This document shows positions 9,836 through 19,675 of a DNA stretch of 64,000 bases, piece by piece (the first letter of the stretch is position 1; each line of letters begins with the position of its first letter). Under the pieces are notes generated by a model. That model made no database searches. It was not told the origin of the DNA and was given only the letters and a program-made list of their open reading frames with translations. The stretch spans positions 62,001 through 126,000 of the forward strand of contig JALSQX010000022.1 in the NCBI GenBank assembly GCA_026985075.1. Direction: 5' to 3'. The position numbers were made by a program, and so were the translations under genes. The DNA is from Blastocatellia bacterium (GTDB lineage Bacteria; Acidobacteriota; Blastocatellia; HR10; J050).

Positions 9836-10054
9836 GATGTTTCATCTCGGTCCTGGGTCGCCGCTGGCCTCAGCGTGAGGGGACTTTCCCGGCGGCAACT
9901 GACGTTCCGTAACACAGTTTCTTTTGAACAACGGGTGCGACATTGACCCGCATGCCGCTCGCAGGGCGTCAGGTCTCTGTCGCCTTTTCTCAGATTATTC
10001 GCGCGACAGTGACGCTACCCATTCATCCCATGAGGAACTATTCTAGCACAGAAA

Positions 10055-10735
10055 GTGCGAAAATTGCAGCCGAGAGCCAAAGGGGGGGCCTTGAGGAACG
10101 ATTGTGACGAGCATCGTCATGCCTTATTGACAGACGGTCCGCGGCAGATTAGGCTGAAGGAAGGGGGGCTGGTTGGAGAGGAGGGGGAGAAGAATGGGCA
10201 GGTCATCTGGTTGCATTCAGGTCGTGAGCTGATCGTGGAGCAACATATTCAGAGCCTGAGCGAGCAGATCTTAAACAGTGGGCGCGTGCTCCGCTTCCGG
10301 GTGAGGGGTGAGAGCATGTCGCCTCTGTTGAAGGATGGAGATGTGATTGATGTTGAGCGCGTTCCGCCCGGCCAATTATATGTGGGCGATATCGTTCTGT
10401 TCAGGTCCAGGGAGGGGGTGCTTCTTGTTCATCGGTGCGTGAAGCGACGGGCGGCGTCCGGTCAAATCTGGGTCACGACGAAAGGAGATGCCGGGCGAGG
10501 TCTCGACCGGCCGATCACTGTCGATCAGATTCTCGGGCGGGTCATTCGCATTCATCGGGGGGGACGCATTCGGGTCGAGGTCGGAATCTGGTCGAGGCTC
10601 ATCAATTACACCTTGGCCAAGGGGTCATTATATCGCTCTTGGCTCATCCGTATCAGACAGAAGGTTCAGGGGCGTTTTTCTCAAATGGTGAGGGCGACCC
10701 GCGAGATCCGCCGGAAGGAGCAGAGAGATCACTGA
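10055..10735 (+). CDS. S24/S26-type signal-peptidase-like protein (SipW-like)
   Basis: The core (about residues 80-165) is a serine peptidase fold: [14 protein letters not shown] holds the nucleophile Ser, and LYVGDIVLF plus LLVHRCVKR match the second catalytic region. In ordinary signal peptidase I that region carries a Lys; here a His (VHR) occupies it, as in SipW or ER-type enzymes with a Ser-His dyad. No clear membrane anchor is seen. The start is uncertain: GTG 10055 is the longest option, and TTG 10091 has a G-rich stretch in front. The stop overlaps the convergent larB by seven bases. Small proteins of this type often sit near exopolysaccharide or peptide-processing genes, but none are here. 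Confidence 0.65.
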   Translation: MRKLQPRAKGGALRNDCDEHRHALLTDGPRQIRLKEGGLVGEEGEKNGQVIWLHSGRELIVEQHIQSLSEQILNSGRVLRFRVRGESMSPLLKDGDVIDVERVPPGQLYVGDIVLFRSREGVLLVHRCVKRRAASGQIWVTTKGDAGRGLDRPITVDQILGRVIRIHRGGRIRVEVGIWSRLINYTLAKGSLYRSWLIRIRQKVQGRFSQMVRATREIRRKEQRDH

Positions 10736-11472
10736 TTGATCAGGCTGGCCACCACGCCAGCACCGAATCCGTTGTCGATATTCACAACGACGACGTTGGC
10801 CGCGCAACTATTGAGCATCGAGAGCAGGGCGGCCACGCCTCCAAAACTGGCTCCGTAGCCAACGCTGGTGGGCACAGCAATCACGGGGACGGCTACCAGT
10901 CCGCCCACGACGCTGGGGAGCGCCCCCTCCATTCCAGCCACGCAGATGACGACACGGGCTCGATTCAGTTCCTCCCGTACACTCAGCAGTCGGTGAACGC
11001 CGGCGACGCCCACGTCATAAATCCGATGGGTCGGGTTCCCCAGCGTCTCAGCCGTCACGATCGCTTCCTCAGCTACCGGAATATCAGATGTACCGGCGGT
11101 GACCACAGCGACCGTCCCTTTCTTCTTGGGAACGGGGTGCCGAATGACGGTGACGGCGCGAGCCGCATCGTGATACACCGCGTCGGGAGCGAGATGGCGA
11201 ATGGCCACATAAATGTCGTGGCTGGCCCGAGTGATTAATACGTTGGTCGTCGTGGTCAGCACATTTTCGACAATGGCCACAATTTGGTCGGTGGTCTTTC
11301 CCTGGGCGAAGATGACCTCAGGGAAGCCTTGTCTCAAGCTGCGATGATGATCGGGTCGGGCGAAATGGAGGTTCTCGTAGGGAAGGGATCGGAGCCGATC
11401 AACGACCTGTGGGAGATCGATATCTCCTCGCTTATAAGCTTGTAAGAGACTCTCTAGCGCCTTTCGATCCAT
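10729..11472 (-). CDS. larB: LarB-type pyridinium-3,5-biscarboxylate synthase (PurE-related)
   Basis: A 247-residue protein with the AIR-carboxylase-like fold of Lar[30 protein letters not shown] and [17 protein letters not shown] are family signatures. LarB carboxylates and hydrolyses nicotinic acid adenine dinucleotide in the first step of nickel-pincer nucleotide synthesis, the cofactor of lactate racemase. The usual partners LarC and LarE are not in the window. Its C-terminus overlaps the convergent peptidase gene by seven bases. The PurE-like Ser/His region is kept, so it should be active, but without neighbours the end use is inferred. Confidence 0.85.
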   Translation of the reverse strand: MDRKALESLLQAYKRGDIDLPQVVDRLRSLPYENLHFARPDHHRSLRQGFPEVIFAQGKTTDQIVAIVENVLTTTTNVLITRASHDIYVAIRHLAPDAVYHDAARAVTVIRHPVPKKKGTVAVVTAGTSDIPVAEEAIVTAETLGNPTHRIYDVGVAGVHRLLSVREELNRARVVICVAGMEGALPSVVGGLVAVPVIAVPTSVGYGASFGGVAALLSMLNSCAANVVVVNIDNGFGAGVVASLINQ

Positions 11473-11637
11473 TGCTCTTCATTTTAACAGGCTGGGCTTC
11501 CGGCTTCTACTCCGTGATCGGCCGTCGCGCCCGCGCCTGTGGCTCTCGCTGTTCGCGGTCTCAGGTACGTAATTGACAGTCACACGCCCCATGGTTAGTA
11601 TTACGCCAATCGAAGACGATATTCGGGGAAGGGAGAT

Positions 11638-12546
11638 ATGTCAACCGCTATTCTTCGCCATACCAGAGTGACGTTGGCCATGATCAAATTCGAGCACACC
11701 CTGTTTGCTCTCCCGTTTGCTCTTCTCGGCGCCCTTCTTGCGGCCCGGGGATGGCCATCGGGGCGGGTGTTGTTTTGGATTCTGGTTGCCATGGTGGGAG
11801 CGCGGAGTGCGGCGATGGCGTTCAATCGATTGGTAGATCGGCAGTACGATGGAGCGAATCCCCGAACGAGGAACCGGGCCCTCCCCGCAGGATTGGTTTC
11901 GGTGAGGTTTGTGAAGATGTTCATCGTGATCTCTGCGGCGGTGTTTTTCCTGGCCGCTGCCATGCTCAATCGGATGACTCTTCTCCTCTCACCGATTGCT
12001 TTAGCGTCTATTCTTCTCTACTCGTATGCGAAGCGGGTCACCAGCTATACGCATCTGTTCATTGGTTGGTGTTTGGCGTTGGCGCCGTCTGGCGCGTGGA
12101 TTGCCGTTCGGGGGAGTTTCAGCCCTTGGACAGTTCCATTATGGTTGAGCGTGGCCGTGATGACCTGGACGGCCGGCTTCGACATCATTTATTCGTGTCA
12201 GGATGTTGAATTCGATCGTCGAGCAGGTCTGCATTCATTTCCTCGGAAGTGGGGAATCGCCCGTGCGCTGTGGATCGCTCGTGGGCTTCATGGCCTGACG
12301 TTCATCAGTCTCCTGGTGGTGGTGGTGGCTGCCGAGCTCTATGGTTTGGGGATCGTTGGGTTAGTGCTGGCTGGTGGATTGCTCATCAGGCAGCATCTGC
12401 TGGTCAAACCTGATGACCTCTCGCGGGTCAACGAGGCGTTCTTTACCGTGAATGCGTATTTGAGCTTGGTTCTCTTAGTCACGCTGGGTGGGGATGTCCT
12501 ATTGAGATCTGGTGGTGTTGGTTTGAGTATTGTGAGCATCATGTAA
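11638..12546 (+). CDS. UbiA-family prenyltransferase (MqnP/UbiA-like)
   Basis: A 302-residue polytopic membrane protein with about eight hydrophobic segments. The first Asp-rich motif is [15 protein letters not shown] (residues about 66-80) and the second is SCQDVEFD (about 188-195), which together bind the Mg-diphosphate of the prenyl donor. The NPRTxNRALPAG sequence is that of the UbiA-like subfamily found with the futalosine menaquinone pathway (MqnP) rather than classical ubiquinone UbiA. GGGAG stands before ATG 11638. The stop TAA lies inside copy 2 of the post-stop element. Quinone type cannot be decided from one gene. Confidence 0.85.
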   Translation: MSTAILRHTRVTLAMIKFEHTLFALPFALLGALLAARGWPSGRVLFWILVAMVGARSAAMAFNRLVDRQYDGANPRTRNRALPAGLVSVRFVKMFIVISAAVFFLAAAMLNRMTLLLSPIALASILLYSYAKRVTSYTHLFIGWCLALAPSGAWIAVRGSFSPWTVPLWLSVAVMTWTAGFDIIYSCQDVEFDRRAGLHSFPRKWGIARALWIARGLHGLTFISLLVVVVAAELYGLGIVGLVLAGGLLIRQHLLVKPDDLSRVNEAFFTVNAYLSLVLLVTLGGDVLLRSGGVGLSIVSIM

Positions 12547-12561
12547 ACGTGGGTCTGATAA
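12542..12561 (+). repeat. Post-stop element copy 2 (overlaps ubiA-like stop)
   Basis: TGTAAACGTGGGTCTGATAA begins two bases before the stop codon TAA of the prenyltransferase gene, on the same strand, at the convergent boundary with xerC. It differs from copy 1 at only two of 20 positions. Confidence 0.6.
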
Positions 12562-12746
12562 CACGCCCCCATCACCTTTCCTTCAGGTCGCCCGCTACGT
12601 GGAATACAGGCGCCACCTCACTCGACTCTCTCACCGCGACACAACATCGCCAGACGACACCAGCCGCAACGCGGTGAGGAGTGCCTCTCCCTGGTGACCC
12701 TCTGCGACCCTGCTTTAAGGCGTTTGACGGTGGTCACGGGGAACAT

Positions 12747-13667
12747 TTATGCCTTGGGGTGGCTTTTATCATAGACTTCAATCAAGCGCTCGGTGGAAAC
12801 GTGGGTATACTGTTGAGTCGTCGAGAGCCGCGCGTGGCCGAGGAGTTCTTGGATGGCCCGCAGGTCTGCTCCAGCATTGAGCAGATGGGTGGCGAATGAA
12901 TGGCGAAGGCTGTGGGGGCTTACAGCCGTCCCCACGTCCGTACACAGTTTGGCGTATTTGCTTATCATGCGACCGACGGATCGGGTTGTGAGTCGCGTTC
13001 CTTGATAGTTCAGAAAAACGGCCATAGGGTCTCGCTCTTCCTCGGAGGCTTCGGCCAGAAGCTGCCCCCGGACGCTTAAATACAGCTTGAGGGCCTCTCC
13101 CGCTTTCCGTCCGAACGGGATGATCCGCTCTCTCCGTCCCTTTCCCCGCACTCGAATGGTGCGATGCTTAAAATCGATATCATCGAGGTTTAAATTGACC
13201 AACTCGCTCACCCGCATGCCCGTGCTGTAAAGGAGTTCCAGGATGGCTCGATCGCGCTTTCCCAGCAGTGTGTCCGTATCAGGCGTTTCGATGAATCGGA
13301 TGACCGCTTCGATGCTCAGATAGTGCGGGAGTTTCTTTTCTAACCGTGGAGTAGAAACCAATTGAGCCGGATTGACGTCGAGAATCTGTTCCCGACACAG
13401 GAACTTAAAGAAACTCCGAAGGGTAGCGAGTTTTCTGGCGATGGACGTTTTCTTTTTTTTCTTCCCATAGAGGGTGGCCAGAAATTCCCGGATGGTGATG
13501 TTGTCGATCTGACGGATGTCAACGGGAGGGCGTTTCCCTCGATGATCAACGGGGGCCAGATAGTCGTAAAACTGTGCCAGATCGATCCGGTAATTTCGAA
13601 GGGTGTGGTCGGAGAGATTTCGTTCGTACTTCAGATGATCGAGGAACATGTCGATATAGTGCTGCAT
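12747..13667 (-). CDS. xerC: Tyrosine recombinase XerC
   Basis: A 306-residue site-specific recombinase that with XerD resolves chromosome dimers at dif. The SAM-like core-binding domain covers residues 1-95. The catalytic domain shows Arg in STGMRVSEL, Lys in the [10 protein letters not shown] hairpin, [12 protein letters not shown] (His-x-x-Arg), the second His in LLGHARLST and the nucleophile Tyr in QQYTHV. ATG 13667 is chosen for the GGGAGG five bases upstream; the frame is open further but without support. A run of five lysines (GKKKKKT) occurs near residue 89. It lies downstream of the VWA gene with a 22-base gap. Assignment as XerC rather than XerD is by comparison with the second paralogue at 30322. 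Confidence 0.88.
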   Translation of the reverse strand: MQHYIDMFLDHLKYERNLSDHTLRNYRIDLAQFYDYLAPVDHRGKRPPVDIRQIDNITIREFLATLYGKKKKKTSIARKLATLRSFFKFLCREQILDVNPAQLVSTPRLEKKLPHYLSIEAVIRFIETPDTDTLLGKRDRAILELLYSTGMRVSELVNLNLDDIDFKHRTIRVRGKGRRERIIPFGRKAGEALKLYLSVRGQLLAEASEEERDPMAVFLNYQGTRLTTRSVGRMISKYAKLCTDVGTAVSPHSLRHSFATHLLNAGADLRAIQELLGHARLSTTQQYTHVSTERLIEVYDKSHPKA

Positions 13668-13689
13668 ACGAACCTCCCCATGTGCGGCG

Positions 13690-14694
13690 TCATTTTTTCG
13701 GCGCATAGTAACCCGCCCGGGCGCGCGCAAGCACCCCTGGCTTCTTAATTCTTACGGTCAACCGACGATATGAGCCATCTCTCCGCTCATTGGAGGAGAT
13801 GAATCCCAGGACATATTGCATCCGCAGCTCATTGGCCAGCCGGTCGAAGATCGGATTGAGTTCGATCAGATCACGGGGAAAAAAGGCTTCTCCGCCAGTT
13901 TGCCGGCACAACAGATCAAGCGTCTGTTGACCGGGCCAGATTCGCTTCTCGGCTGAGATCGACGTTAATGCCGTATTAATGGCATAGATGACGGCGTCGG
14001 CCTCTTGGGCTCGTCTCAAAGCCTGGTCGAGGGTGAGGCGACTTATGGTGTCCCGCCCGTCCGAGAGGATGATGATAGCTCGACGACCGGATCGCGTTTT
14101 CAGGAGATCGGCGGCGGTAGCAATGGCATCATAGAGAGCCGTTGCCCCTTGGGCGTTCACATGACTGATGGCGAAAAGGAGTTTATCGATGTCGCCCGTG
14201 AAGCCCTGCTGCAGAACCACATCAGTGCTCACCGAGAAGATGGCCACGCTATCGATGGGTCGAATGATGGCGCGAAGAAACGCAGCGAAGGCCTCTTTTT
14301 CGAATCGAAGGCGGTTCTTCACGCTGAGGCTCGCATCGAAGATCATGACCAGACTCAAGGGCGTCTCTGAGTTCCGACTGAATGTGGTGATGACCTGGGG
14401 AATGCCGTCCTCCAGGATTTCGAAATCCTCGACATCAAGGTTTTGTATCAAATTCCCCGTGGAATCTGAGACAGTGACCACCACAGTGACGAGATCAGCG
14501 CGCAGTTTGACCATCTCTGGCGATTCGGTTCCCGATTGGGTTCCCGTGTAGCGGCCAATGAAGTGAGGGGAGGCCGCCAGAGCAGAGGAGAATAGAATCG
14601 GTCCACGGGGGGAGAGGAACATCATGAAGCCCATGATCACGGCCGGTAATCTCTTTGTCGCCTTCACTTCCTCTTCTGATCGAACCTTCCTCAT
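13690..14694 (-). CDS. VWFA-domain protein, acidobacterial type, exported
   Basis: A 334-residue protein with a signal peptide (about residues 14-40, ending near ALAAS), then the beta-strand domain '[29 protein letters not shown]' region and a von Willebrand factor A domain. The MIDAS metal motif is FDASLS, with Thr in GATALYDA and Asp in ILSDGRD. This architecture is the VWFA-related domain family typical of Acidobacteria, whose members are numerous and functionally undefined. The ATG at 14694 is chosen because a strong promoter places the transcript start next to the alternative GTG at 14718. It precedes xerC by 22 bases. Confidence 0.85.
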   Translation of the reverse strand: MRKVRSEEEVKATKRLPAVIMGFMMFLSPRGPILFSSALAASPHFIGRYTGTQSGTESPEMVKLRADLVTVVVTVSDSTGNLIQNLDVEDFEILEDGIPQVITTFSRNSETPLSLVMIFDASLSVKNRLRFEKEAFAAFLRAIIRPIDSVAIFSVSTDVVLQQGFTGDIDKLLFAISHVNAQGATALYDAIATAADLLKTRSGRRAIIILSDGRDTISRLTLDQALRRAQEADAVIYAINTALTSISAEKRIWPGQQTLDLLCRQTGGEAFFPRDLIELNPIFDRLANELRMQYVLGFISSNERRDGSYRRLTVRIKKPGVLARARAGYYAPKK

Positions 14695-14721
14695 GGTGCC
14701 ATCGGCAGTCCGTCTCACGCC

Positions 14722-14750
14722 AGTATATCACCCTCCCGAATGGGTGGCAA
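14722..14750 (-). promoter_or_regulatory. Sigma-70-type promoter of the VWA gene
   Basis: On the minus strand TTGCCA (14745-14750) and TATACT (14722-14727) are separated by 17 bases, an almost ideal vegetative promoter. The predicted transcript start near 14715 falls at the in-frame GTG 14718, so either ATG 14694 is used with a 20-base leader or the mRNA is leaderless. Confidence 0.6.
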
Positions 14751-14936
14751 TAGGCCTCCCCGTAAGGCGACGGGACGGCAAGGTAGAGCGCGCGGGCGAC
14801 CGGCAGCGAACATCGAATGTCTTCCCGCGCATGATGGCCAGAAGGAATCGGTTGTCCTCATTGGAGATTATGGCTAGAATGACGTCCTGGTGAGGGACGT
14901 TTTTCGCCATCACGTTCCGGAGATGGAGAGAAGATC

Positions 14937-17141
14937 ATGGCTCAGTTCATGGTTGCGAGGGCATCACATAATGAACCTGGTGGGAGAAGGGGGGAGTCGG
15001 TGAGGGTGCAGATGGACGAGAGAGGCCGGTTGCGGTCAGGACGAGGGTTCTTCGCTTCTGGTGGGACGGTGGCTGGGAGGGAGACGGGGCCCTCCTGTGA
15101 AATACGACGGTGGCCAGTCGCCTGGTTTTCCTTTCGCGTGTTGCTGATTATCATGGTAGCCGTATCGTGGGTCACCGCCTCGGGGAAGGGGGATGGTGAG
15201 CGATCCCGCCCTTCGGTCCCGCAATTTCGCTGGCGGCACTCAGGTCCATTTGGGGGGAATGCCCGGCGGCTGGCCGTTGATCCAAGTGATCCCAACGTCT
15301 TCTTTGTGGGAACGGCCAACGGGTATATCTATCGATCCACGGATGCCGGCCGGTCCTGGGAAATATGCCGTCCGGGGTTAGGAGTATGGGGGTTGACGAT
15401 TGAAAGTTTGCTCGTCGACCGGCGGACCTCTTCGCGGCTCTATGTCGCCGGGTGGGATGGGTACCGGCGGGGCGGCGTATTCGTCTCGGAGGACGCTGGA
15501 CGCCATTGGAGGCCTCTTCTCCGTGGCCAAGCCGTGCGCGCGCTCGCTCAGTCTCCCTCCGATCCGGAGCAATTGGTTGCGGGGACGCTCGACGGGGTCT
15601 ATGAGTCGCGGGATGGTGGACGAACGTGGCATCGTCTCTCGCCACGAGATCATCCTGGCATTAAGAATGTAGAGTCGATTGCCATTGACCCCCTGAATCC
15701 TCTCACCATGTATGTCGGGACGTGGCATTTGCCGTGGAGGACAACCGACGGAGGACAGACCTGGACGCTCATCGGAGGGAGCCGTCGCGGGATGGCCAAC
15801 GACTCGGATATTTTCCACATTCTCTTAGATTCTTCCCCTTCCGGAAAGACAATCTACGTGGCGACCTGCAGCGGGATCTATCGATCGCGCACCGGAGGGA
15901 GCAGGTGGATCAAGATAAAGAGTCTTCCCAGAGCGAGTCAACGAGTGCAGGTCGTTCTTCGTCATCCGGTTAAGGGGAACATTCTTTTTGCTGGGACGAC
16001 GCGTGGGTTGTGGAAGACGACCGACGGTGGCCGGCGTTGGTATTTGGTGACCGACCGGCGACTGGCGATTAACGACGTGGCCATCCCTTCTCAACGTCCC
16101 CATTTCGTCATGTTGGCCACCGACCAGGGGATTTTCGCCAGTTCTGATCAGGGAGAAACGTTCGTCGCATCCGATGAAGGATTTTCGGCCCGAACAATCG
16201 CTTTCCTCCGCTCGGATCGTCGACGACCGGAGAGGATTTATGCGGGAATCCTCAACTCTGGCCTGAAAAGTGGATTATATGTGAGTACCGATGGGGGAGG
16301 GTATTGGCAGGAATGGGGCGAGGGGCTCGACGGCGTCGATGTGTTTTCTTTTTGTCAGCTGGAGAAATCTCTCCAGACGATGTACGTGGGAACGAACCGT
16401 GGGTTGTTCCGATCGACGGACGGGGGGAAACGCTGGGAGCGCGTGATGGTCGGGAGACGGCGGTCTGCTGGAGGAGGAGGGCGTCAGGCATCGGATTCTC
16501 TGAGAATTCTGGCCCTGGAGGTTCTCTCGGGTGACCGTGCCATCCTTATTCTCACCGAGCGCACACTCTACCGGCTGAATAGGGTGAGTGGGCGCTGGGA
16601 CCCGCTCGTCTCCGCCGACCGAGGGGAAACTCTGACGTGCCTGTTGGTGAGCCGGTTACAGAGAGGGATCATCGTGGTGGGAACGAGTCGCGGGCTCAAG
16701 CTCTCTTTTGATGGGGGGCGCACATGGCGTGGCGTTTCCATCGGCGGGCAGGCTTACCAGGTCCAGGCGCTCGGAGAGGTGAAGGGGGTGACCGGAGGAC
16801 TCTATGTGGGGACCTCGCTCGGACTCTTTCAGATGCGTTGGCGGGGTGAAAGCATCGCCTGGGTTCGGTGTGGGAACGGCCTTCCCCCGGTGAGCGTTTC
16901 TACAATCGCCGTTACTCCGAATGGAGAGGTCATCGTAGGGGATCGCCGCTATGGGGGACTCTACCAGTCATGGGGTGAGGGAGACCGGTGGGTGCGCATC
17001 GACGTTGACCTGCCGCGCCCGCGAATCTCCTCACTTCTGTTGAGCGGGGGGGCATCATCGGGTTCGTTGTTGGTGGGGCTCCTGAATGGTGGGTGTTTCA
17101 TTGGGCAGCCCGTGAGGTGGTCGGTGGCTTCCAGTCGGTGA
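14937..17141 (+). CDS. Secreted Asp-box (BNR/sortilin-like) beta-propeller protein
   Basis: A 734-residue protein with an unusually long basic N-terminus, a hydrophobic segment at about 66-82 (FSFRVLLIIMVAVSWVTA) that may act as signal anchor, then about ten Asp-box repeats of form S/T-x-D-x-G-x-x-W (for example STDAGRSW, SEDAGRHW, TTDGGQTW, STDGGKRW, SFDGGRTW). This is the ten-bladed or paired seven-bladed propeller seen in VPS10/sortilin and xyloglucanase-like proteins. No sialidase RIP motif or catalytic triad was recognised, so a binding role is likelier. ATG 14937 follows GGAGAG. It is divergent from the VWA gene and ends with a copy of the post-stop element. Function unknown. Confidence 0.8.
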   Translation: MAQFMVARASHNEPGGRRGESVRVQMDERGRLRSGRGFFASGGTVAGRETGPSCEIRRWPVAWFSFRVLLIIMVAVSWVTASGKGDGERSRPSVPQFRWRHSGPFGGNARRLAVDPSDPNVFFVGTANGYIYRSTDAGRSWEICRPGLGVWGLTIESLLVDRRTSSRLYVAGWDGYRRGGVFVSEDAGRHWRPLLRGQAVRALAQSPSDPEQLVAGTLDGVYESRDGGRTWHRLSPRDHPGIKNVESIAIDPLNPLTMYVGTWHLPWRTTDGGQTWTLIGGSRRGMANDSDIFHILLDSSPSGKTIYVATCSGIYRSRTGGSRWIKIKSLPRASQRVQVVLRHPVKGNILFAGTTRGLWKTTDGGRRWYLVTDRRLAINDVAIPSQRPHFVMLATDQGIFASSDQGETFVASDEGFSARTIAFLRSDRRRPERIYAGILNSGLKSGLYVSTDGGGYWQEWGEGLDGVDVFSFCQLEKSLQTMYVGTNRGLFRSTDGGKRWERVMVGRRRSAGGGGRQASDSLRILALEVLSGDRAILILTERTLYRLNRVSGRWDPLVSADRGETLTCLLVSRLQRGIIVVGTSRGLKLSFDGGRTWRGVSIGGQAYQVQALGEVKGVTGGLYVGTSLGLFQMRWRGESIAWVRCGNGLPPVSVSTIAVTPNGEVIVGDRRYGGLYQSWGEGDRWVRIDVDLPRPRISSLLLSGGASSGSLLVGLLNGGCFIGQPVRWSVASSR

Positions 17142-17147
17142 GGTGGC

Positions 17148-17167
17148 AGGTTATTCACGTCCGATAA
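17148..17167 (+). repeat. Post-stop element copy 7 (after Asp-box protein)
   Basis: GTCCGATAA, a one-base variant of the core, lies six bases after the stop codon on the sense strand and faces the convergent ssb gene. Confidence 0.45.
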
Positions 17168-17248
17168 CGTACAACAGGGCTACCCGCTCATTCAGACGCT
17201 CCCTGTTGGGCATCCTCTCTTCAGCAACAGCGTCTTTCACCCGGGCCT

Positions 17249-17713
17249 CTAGAAGGGGACGTCATCGGTATTCTCTTCGCTCTCCTCGATCTCGGTGGGA
17301 GGTTCCTCCACTGTTTCTGCCGGTTGAGGCGCTCCGGTTGTCTGGGATGCCGCCGGTTGACTCACGTCCTCGGGAATCTCGGTCGATCTTTGGCCGATGA
17401 AATGGATATCAGAAGCCCTCACTTCCAGCGAGGTTCTCAGCACGCCATTCCGGTCGGTGTATTCTTGGACAGACAGGCGGCCTTCCACGTAGACTTGCCG
17501 CCCTTTGCTCAGATACTGGTTGGCGATCTCGGCCAGTTTCCCCCACGCCGTGACCCGGAACCACGTCGTGCGGTCCTGCCATTCGCCGGCGCTATCTCGC
17601 CATCGTTCGTTGGTGGCCACGGGGAAGTTGCAGACGGGCGTTCCCTGCGGCGTATATCTCAGTTCGGGATCCCGTCCTAAGTTTCCAATGATGATGATCT
17701 TGTGAAACGACAT
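17249..17713 (-). CDS. ssb: Single-stranded DNA-binding protein
   Basis: A 154-residue OB-fold protein: IIIIGNLGRDPELRYTP, WFRVTAWGKLAEIANQYLSKGRQVYVEGRL and the acidic tail ending DDVPF, the tip that recruits replication and repair partners. The linker is Pro/Glu-rich. ATG 17713 has GAGGAGGGAAAA in front; an in-frame ATG six codons upstream lacks support. It stands 33 bases after cpoB on the same strand, so it may be read through from the Tol-Pal cluster. Confidence 0.96.
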   Translation of the reverse strand: MSFHKIIIIGNLGRDPELRYTPQGTPVCNFPVATNERWRDSAGEWQDRTTWFRVTAWGKLAEIANQYLSKGRQVYVEGRLSVQEYTDRNGVLRTSLEVRASDIHFIGQRSTEIPEDVSQPAASQTTGAPQPAETVEEPPTEIEESEENTDDVPF

Positions 17714-17746
17714 GAAATTTTCCCTCCTCAATAGGCCTGTACAGCG

Positions 17747-18616
17747 TTACTGCCGCCGCCGACGCCGTCGGCGGTTGAGCTTCTTTGGCTTTTCCAGTGG
17801 TACGCCCAATTCCTCCAGCTTCTGCTTGGCCGCCAGGGCAGCGGGTGAATCGGGAAAGCCCTCGATGAGTTGTCGAAGTTCCTCAACGGCCTGATCTGCT
17901 TTTTGGAGAGCCAGAAGAGCCAAGCCCTTCTTGAGCTTGGCCGCTGGGACTCTATCGCCCTGAGGATATGTTTCCAGGAGATGGTCGAATTCGGCGATGG
18001 CGTCCTCATAGAGTCCTTGGCGAAAGAGCGACTCGCCAATCCAGTATTGAGCGTCGTCAGCCCGTTCTGAGTGGGGAAACTTCAGCAGAAACTGGCGGAA
18101 TTGATCGATGGCTAACTGGTAATTTCCGCGAAGAAAATCTCCGTAGGCGGCTCCGAAGACCTGAATGGGATCTGTAGGATCGATGGACATCAACGACCGC
18201 TCTTTGAGAGCGGCCAGTTCCTCGTTGACAGCGCGGAGCTGGTCGGTGATCTCAGCCAACCGATTGTTGAGCGTGTTCAGCGTGGTCTCTTGAGCGAGCA
18301 ATCGGCTATTGAGAGAGCCGAGGGCGCCCGCCACGCGGGTGTGGGTATCTCGCACGATTCGTCGAACGTCCTGGATGGCTTGGTTGGTCAGAGCGATGGT
18401 GTCATTGGTCTGGTTCACCAAAGCCGTTAATTCGCCGCTATTCCGGCTCATCATCTCTTGGAGGTCACGGATATCGCGTTGCAAGACGGTCACTTCCTGG
18501 GTCAGTTTTTCGATCGCCTGTATTTCGCGTTTACCGGGTAGAAACGCAGAGGGGGTGGCGACGAGCCCCCATATTCCTATACCCAGTATGGCGACAGCCA
18601 TAGAAACTTTTCTCAT
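17747..18616 (-). CDS. cpoB: Tol-Pal system protein CpoB (YbgF)
   Basis: A 289-residue periplasmic protein that in other bacteria coordinates peptidoglycan synthesis with outer-membrane constriction. A signal peptide (1-25) is followed by a long coiled coil (about 30-150) and three TPR-like repeats (AYGDFLRGNYQLAIDQFRQFL, then AQYWIGESLFRQGLYEDAIAEFD and AKLKKGLALLALQ). The C-terminus is a run of seven arginines (NRRRRRRRQ), not usual for CpoB. ATG 18616 has GGGAGGAG upstream. It is the last Tol-Pal gene, 65 bases after pal. Confidence 0.88.
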   Translation of the reverse strand: MRKVSMAVAILGIGIWGLVATPSAFLPGKREIQAIEKLTQEVTVLQRDIRDLQEMMSRNSGELTALVNQTNDTIALTNQAIQDVRRIVRDTHTRVAGALGSLNSRLLAQETTLNTLNNRLAEITDQLRAVNEELAALKERSLMSIDPTDPIQVFGAAYGDFLRGNYQLAIDQFRQFLLKFPHSERADDAQYWIGESLFRQGLYEDAIAEFDHLLETYPQGDRVPAAKLKKGLALLALQKADQAVEELRQLIEGFPDSPAALAAKQKLEELGVPLEKPKKLNRRRRRRRQ

Positions 18617-18681
18617 GAAACTCCTCCCACTCGGTGGTGGAGAAGGGGGCTTCTCCACCACCCATCGACCTCAAGTGGCGA

Positions 18682-19656
18682 TTATGATCCGCCGTTGAGC
18701 GGGACCTCCGTATCTCCACCGCCGCGATAAACGAATTCGTCGCGGCGGTTCAATGCCCAAGCCCGCTCGTCATGTCCCTGCACAGCAGGTCGCGCCTCGC
18801 CATAGCTGATCGTCTCGATGCGGTCCGGAGAGATCCCCAAACTGATGAGGAAGTCTCGCGCGGCGTGAGCACGCCGATCTCCTAAGGCGAGGTTGTATTC
18901 TTCTGTTCCGCGTTCGTCGCAGTGACCTTCGATGCGGAATCTCACTGTTCGATTCTCTGGTCGATTGAGCCACTCCACGGCCGCCCGCAGTCGCGACTGA
19001 GCTTCTTCATCGAGGTCAGCGCTATCAAATGCAAAGTAAATGACTTTCACATTCTGGGCGAACTCGCGAGCGATATCAGCGGTCGTTCGCGTTCGCGTCG
19101 TTGGTGGTGGTGGAGGCGGCGGCGGGGGTTCATTCACAGTGATTCGGACGCTCTTGGTTTCCGAGCCCCCGGGACCCCGTGCGGTTGCGGTATATGTTGT
19201 TGACCGACTGGGTGACACGCGCCGGGATCCACTGGGTGGGACCCGTCCCAATCCAGAGATTTCCACCACGTCGGCATTGGTGGCGCTCCAGCGGAGCGTT
19301 GTGCTCTCGCCACGAAGGATCACGTTCCGTTCGGCGGTGAATGTGAGCGTAGGGGCGGGGGGCGGAATTTCGACCTCCACCCGAGCGCTGGCCCGGGCCT
19401 CCTTCTTTCCTCTTCGGGCCACAGCTTCGTAAACGGTCGTTTGCTTTGGTCTCACGGTCTTTGATCCATTTTTGGCGACGGGTTCGCCGTTGAGCGTGAC
19501 CGTTCGGGCATTTTTACTCGTCCAGGTGAGTGTGACCTCCTCTCCCTGTTTGATATGATCTCGATCAACTTGGAGCGAGATTTGCGGCTTGCAAGCGGCT
19601 CCGAGTACGATGACCACGCATAGGCTTAGAAGCAGTCCGTTGGTTGTTCGTTTCAT
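18682..19656 (-). CDS. pal: Peptidoglycan-associated lipoprotein Pal with two Ig-like domains
   Basis: A 324-residue lipoprotein: signal peptide with lipobox VLGAAC (Cys about residue 22). Two homologous Ig-like repeats follow (about 26-97 and 102-172; note TLTWTSKNA and TLRWSATNA), then a Pro-rich linker of nine prolines and an OmpA-type peptidoglycan-binding domain (about 205-310) with VIYFAFDSADLDEEA, RIEGHCDERGTEEYN and LGDRRA. The Asp and Arg that hold meso-DAP are in this domain. The outer-membrane lipoprotein tethers envelope layers together with TolB. Standard Pal lacks the Ig-like part. It follows tolB by 19 bases. Confidence 0.93.
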   Translation of the reverse strand: MKRTTNGLLLSLCVVIVLGAACKPQISLQVDRDHIKQGEEVTLTWTSKNARTVTLNGEPVAKNGSKTVRPKQTTVYEAVARRGKKEARASARVEVEIPPPAPTLTFTAERNVILRGESTTLRWSATNADVVEISGLGRVPPSGSRRVSPSRSTTYTATARGPGGSETKSVRITVNEPPPPPPPPPTTRTRTTADIAREFAQNVKVIYFAFDSADLDEEAQSRLRAAVEWLNRPENRTVRFRIEGHCDERGTEEYNLALGDRRAHAARDFLISLGISPDRIETISYGEARPAVQGHDERAWALNRRDEFVYRGGGDTEVPLNGGS

Positions 19657-19675
19657 ATGCGTTTCCCCCTAGTTT

